A stretch of 6,352 nt of DNA from an uncultured Eubacteriales bacterium (lineage in GTDB: Bacteria > Bacillota > Clostridia > Peptostreptococcales > Anaerovoracaceae): the NCBI GenBank assembly GCA_900540145.1, contig UQEW01000091.1:1-6352 (forward strand). The letters are read 5' to 3'. The notes under the pieces were generated by a model that did not search any database, was not told the origin of the DNA, and saw only the letters and a list, made by a program, of their open reading frames with translations. Shown one piece after another: positions 5,634 to 6,352 of the stretch (position 1 is the first letter of the stretch; each line of letters starts with the position of its first letter). Position numbers and translations under genes: made by a program.

Positions 5634-5729
5634 ATGCAGAAGTGCGTATGCAGAGAAGCAATGATGATGGATATGTGCATGACTATGGGCATGTGCATGT
5701 TTTCACGTGTGTTGTTTCCGAGCTTATGA
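5634..5729 (+). CDS. Met/Cys-rich leader peptide, putative attenuator of metN
   Basis: This is a 31-codon open frame, ATG 5634 to TGA 5727-5729. It has AAGGAG (5621-5626) at the ideal 7-nt spacing and a promoter directly upstream. It begins MQKCVCREA, continues MMMDMCMTMGMCM (codons 10-22) and ends FSRVLFPSL. Nine of 31 residues are Met and four are Cys. Such clustering is far beyond ordinary use and is the mark of amino-acid attenuator leaders, here matching the downstream methionine importer gene. An intrinsic terminator starts 52 nt after its stop. The inference is that scarcity of charged Met-tRNA, and possibly Cys-tRNA, stalls the ribosome and allows readthrough. Another possibility is a small metal-binding peptide, since CxC and MxM patterns bind copper. 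Its position between promoter and terminator favours the leader role. Confidence 0.82.
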   Translation: MQKCVCREAMMMDMCMTMGMCMFSRVLFPSL

Positions 5730-5792
5730 TACTTTGCAAGAAGAGCGCTTAAAACCTCGTAGCGACAAAGAACTTACATAGGCAGGAAGCAA
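5712..5792 (+). promoter_or_regulatory. Candidate antiterminator helix in the metN leader
   Basis: TTGTTTCC (5712-5719, within the last codons of the leader frame) can pair with GGAAGCAA (5785-5792) over 8 positions, one of them G-U. The second segment covers most of the 5' arm and loop of the terminator at 5782-5804, so the two structures exclude each other. A ribosome finishing at the stop codon (5727-5729) would cover 5712-5719 and favour the terminator. One stalled on the earlier Met codons would leave it free. Eight pairs across a 65-nt loop is modest. A weak CTTTG/CAAAG pair (5732-5736/5766-5770) enclosing CGCT/AGCG (5746-5749/5761-5764) could bring the strands together. Confidence 0.45.
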
Positions 5793-5814
5793 GGGCTTAC
5801 CTGCTTATTTTTTT
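5782..5814 (+). terminator. Intrinsic terminator between the leader peptide and metN (attenuator)
   Basis: GCAGG (5782-5786) pairs with CCTGC (5800-5804) and AAGC (5787-5790) with GCTT (5795-5798). A single bulged A lies at 5799 and the loop is AAGG. TTATTTTTTT (5805-5814) follows at once. The hairpin stands inside the 5' untranslated region of metN, 14 nt before its start. It lies outside the metN ribosome site (AAAGGA, 5817-5822), so it should act on transcription and not on translation. Confidence 0.82.
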
Positions 5815-5828
5815 AGAAAGGATACGAT

Positions 5829-6352
5829 ATGATTGAGTTGAAACATCTAAGTAAGATTTATGATAATGGCAAAACAAAAGTAGAAGCCATCAGGGATATA
5901 AATCTTACCATTGAGGACGGGGATATTTTTGGAATCATAGGACTTAGCGGCGCAGGAAAAAGTACTTTGATACGCTGCGTCAATTTCCTTGAAAAACCAA
6001 CGGAAGGACAGGTAATCTTTGACGGCGTGGATTTGGGAACCATAAGCCATAAAGAGCTTCTGAAGAAGAGACAATCCATGTCCATGATATTTCAGAACTT
6101 TAACCTTCTAAGTCAGAGAACGGCTTTGGGCAACATATGTTACCCGCTGGAAATAGCCGGCATGAATAAAAACCAGGCCAAAGAAAAAGCCAGAGAACTT
6201 TTAAAAATTGTAGGACTTGAGGATAAAGAAAAATCATATCCGGTACAGCTTTCAGGCGGACAGCAGCAGAGGATAGCCATTGCGAGAGCTTTGGCAACCA
6301 ACCCTAAAGTGCTGCTTTGCGACGAAGCGACCAGCGCCCTTGACCCTAATAC
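5829..6352 (+). CDS. metN: Methionine ABC importer ATPase, cut by the window edge
   Basis: The first 174 codons of an ABC ATPase are present, about half of a typical 320-345-residue MetN. In order: an N-terminal strand MIELKHLSKIYDNG, Walker A GLSGAGKST (38-46), Q-loop glutamine in IFQNFNLL (87-94), signature LSGGQQQR (141-148), and Walker B VLLCDEATSALD (161-172). The linker LIRCVNFLEKPTEGQVIFDG (47-66) and the text after the Q-loop (LSQRTALGNICYPLEIAG) are close to MetN of the methionine importer MetNIQ. The C-terminal ACT-like domain that senses methionine, and the metI and metQ genes, would lie beyond the edge, so the substrate is inferred from the N-terminal half and from the Met-rich leader. 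AAAGGA (5817-5822) gives 6-nt spacing to ATG 5829. Expression is probably controlled by the upstream attenuator. Confidence 0.9.
   Translation, partial: MIELKHLSKIYDNGKTKVEAIRDINLTIEDGDIFGIIGLSGAGKSTLIRCVNFLEKPTEGQVIFDGVDLGTISHKELLKKRQSMSMIFQNFNLLSQRTALGNICYPLEIAGMNKNQAKEKARELLKIVGLEDKEKSYPVQLSGGQQQRIAIARALATNPKVLLCDEATSALDPN

Noticed and set aside
5609..5828. SAM riboswitch or T-box leader upstream of metN
   Set aside because: No SAM-I core helices and no T-box sequence of the AGGGTGGNACCGCG type were found. The space is taken by the Met-rich frame and a simple terminator.

Overview
The window comes from a low-GC Gram-positive anaerobe, most likely a member of Clostridia. The grounds are AT-rich intergenic DNA, AGA/AGG as common arginine codons, strong AGGAGG-type ribosome binding sites, and a butyrate kinase. 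I cannot name the species. All confident genes lie on the plus strand.

Bases 1-610 hold no convincing gene. An open frame at the left edge (1-114) may be the tail of an upstream gene. The rest carries palindromic structures: a perfect 17-bp inverted repeat (442-488), a long imperfect hairpin (518-566) and a good intrinsic terminator (576-612). A strong extended -10 promoter (611-639) follows at once. It reads into three tandem copies of a GC-richer stem-loop repeat (about 634-884), which occupy most of the roughly 315-nt leader in front of nfo.

Bases 961-5448 are a tightly packed cluster. It contains endonuclease IV (nfo), butyrate kinase (buk, overlapping nfo by 4 bp), a flavodoxin-fold NAD(P)H oxidoreductase, a small four-helix membrane protein of the PF06541 type, and a phosphoglucomutase/phosphomannomutase. 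Spacing suggests one transcript. However, an 11-bp perfect hairpin followed by a T-run sits exactly on the start codon of the membrane-protein gene and may partly terminate transcription or hide that start. The functions (DNA repair, acyl-phosphate/ATP metabolism, redox, sugar-phosphate metabolism) do not form an obvious single pathway.

After a terminator (5515-5541) and an exact 11-bp tandem repeat, a second transcription unit starts. Its promoter (5574-5602) drives a 31-codon open frame with 9 Met and 4 Cys, eight of the Met within codons 10-22. An intrinsic terminator (5782-5814) follows, then metN, the ATPase of the methionine ABC importer, which runs off the right edge. This has the layout of a ribosome-mediated transcription attenuator that senses methionine and perhaps cysteine. 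A candidate antiterminator helix (5712-5719 with 5785-5792) would compete with the terminator. I see neither a SAM riboswitch nor a T-box there. This leader is the most interesting item in the window.
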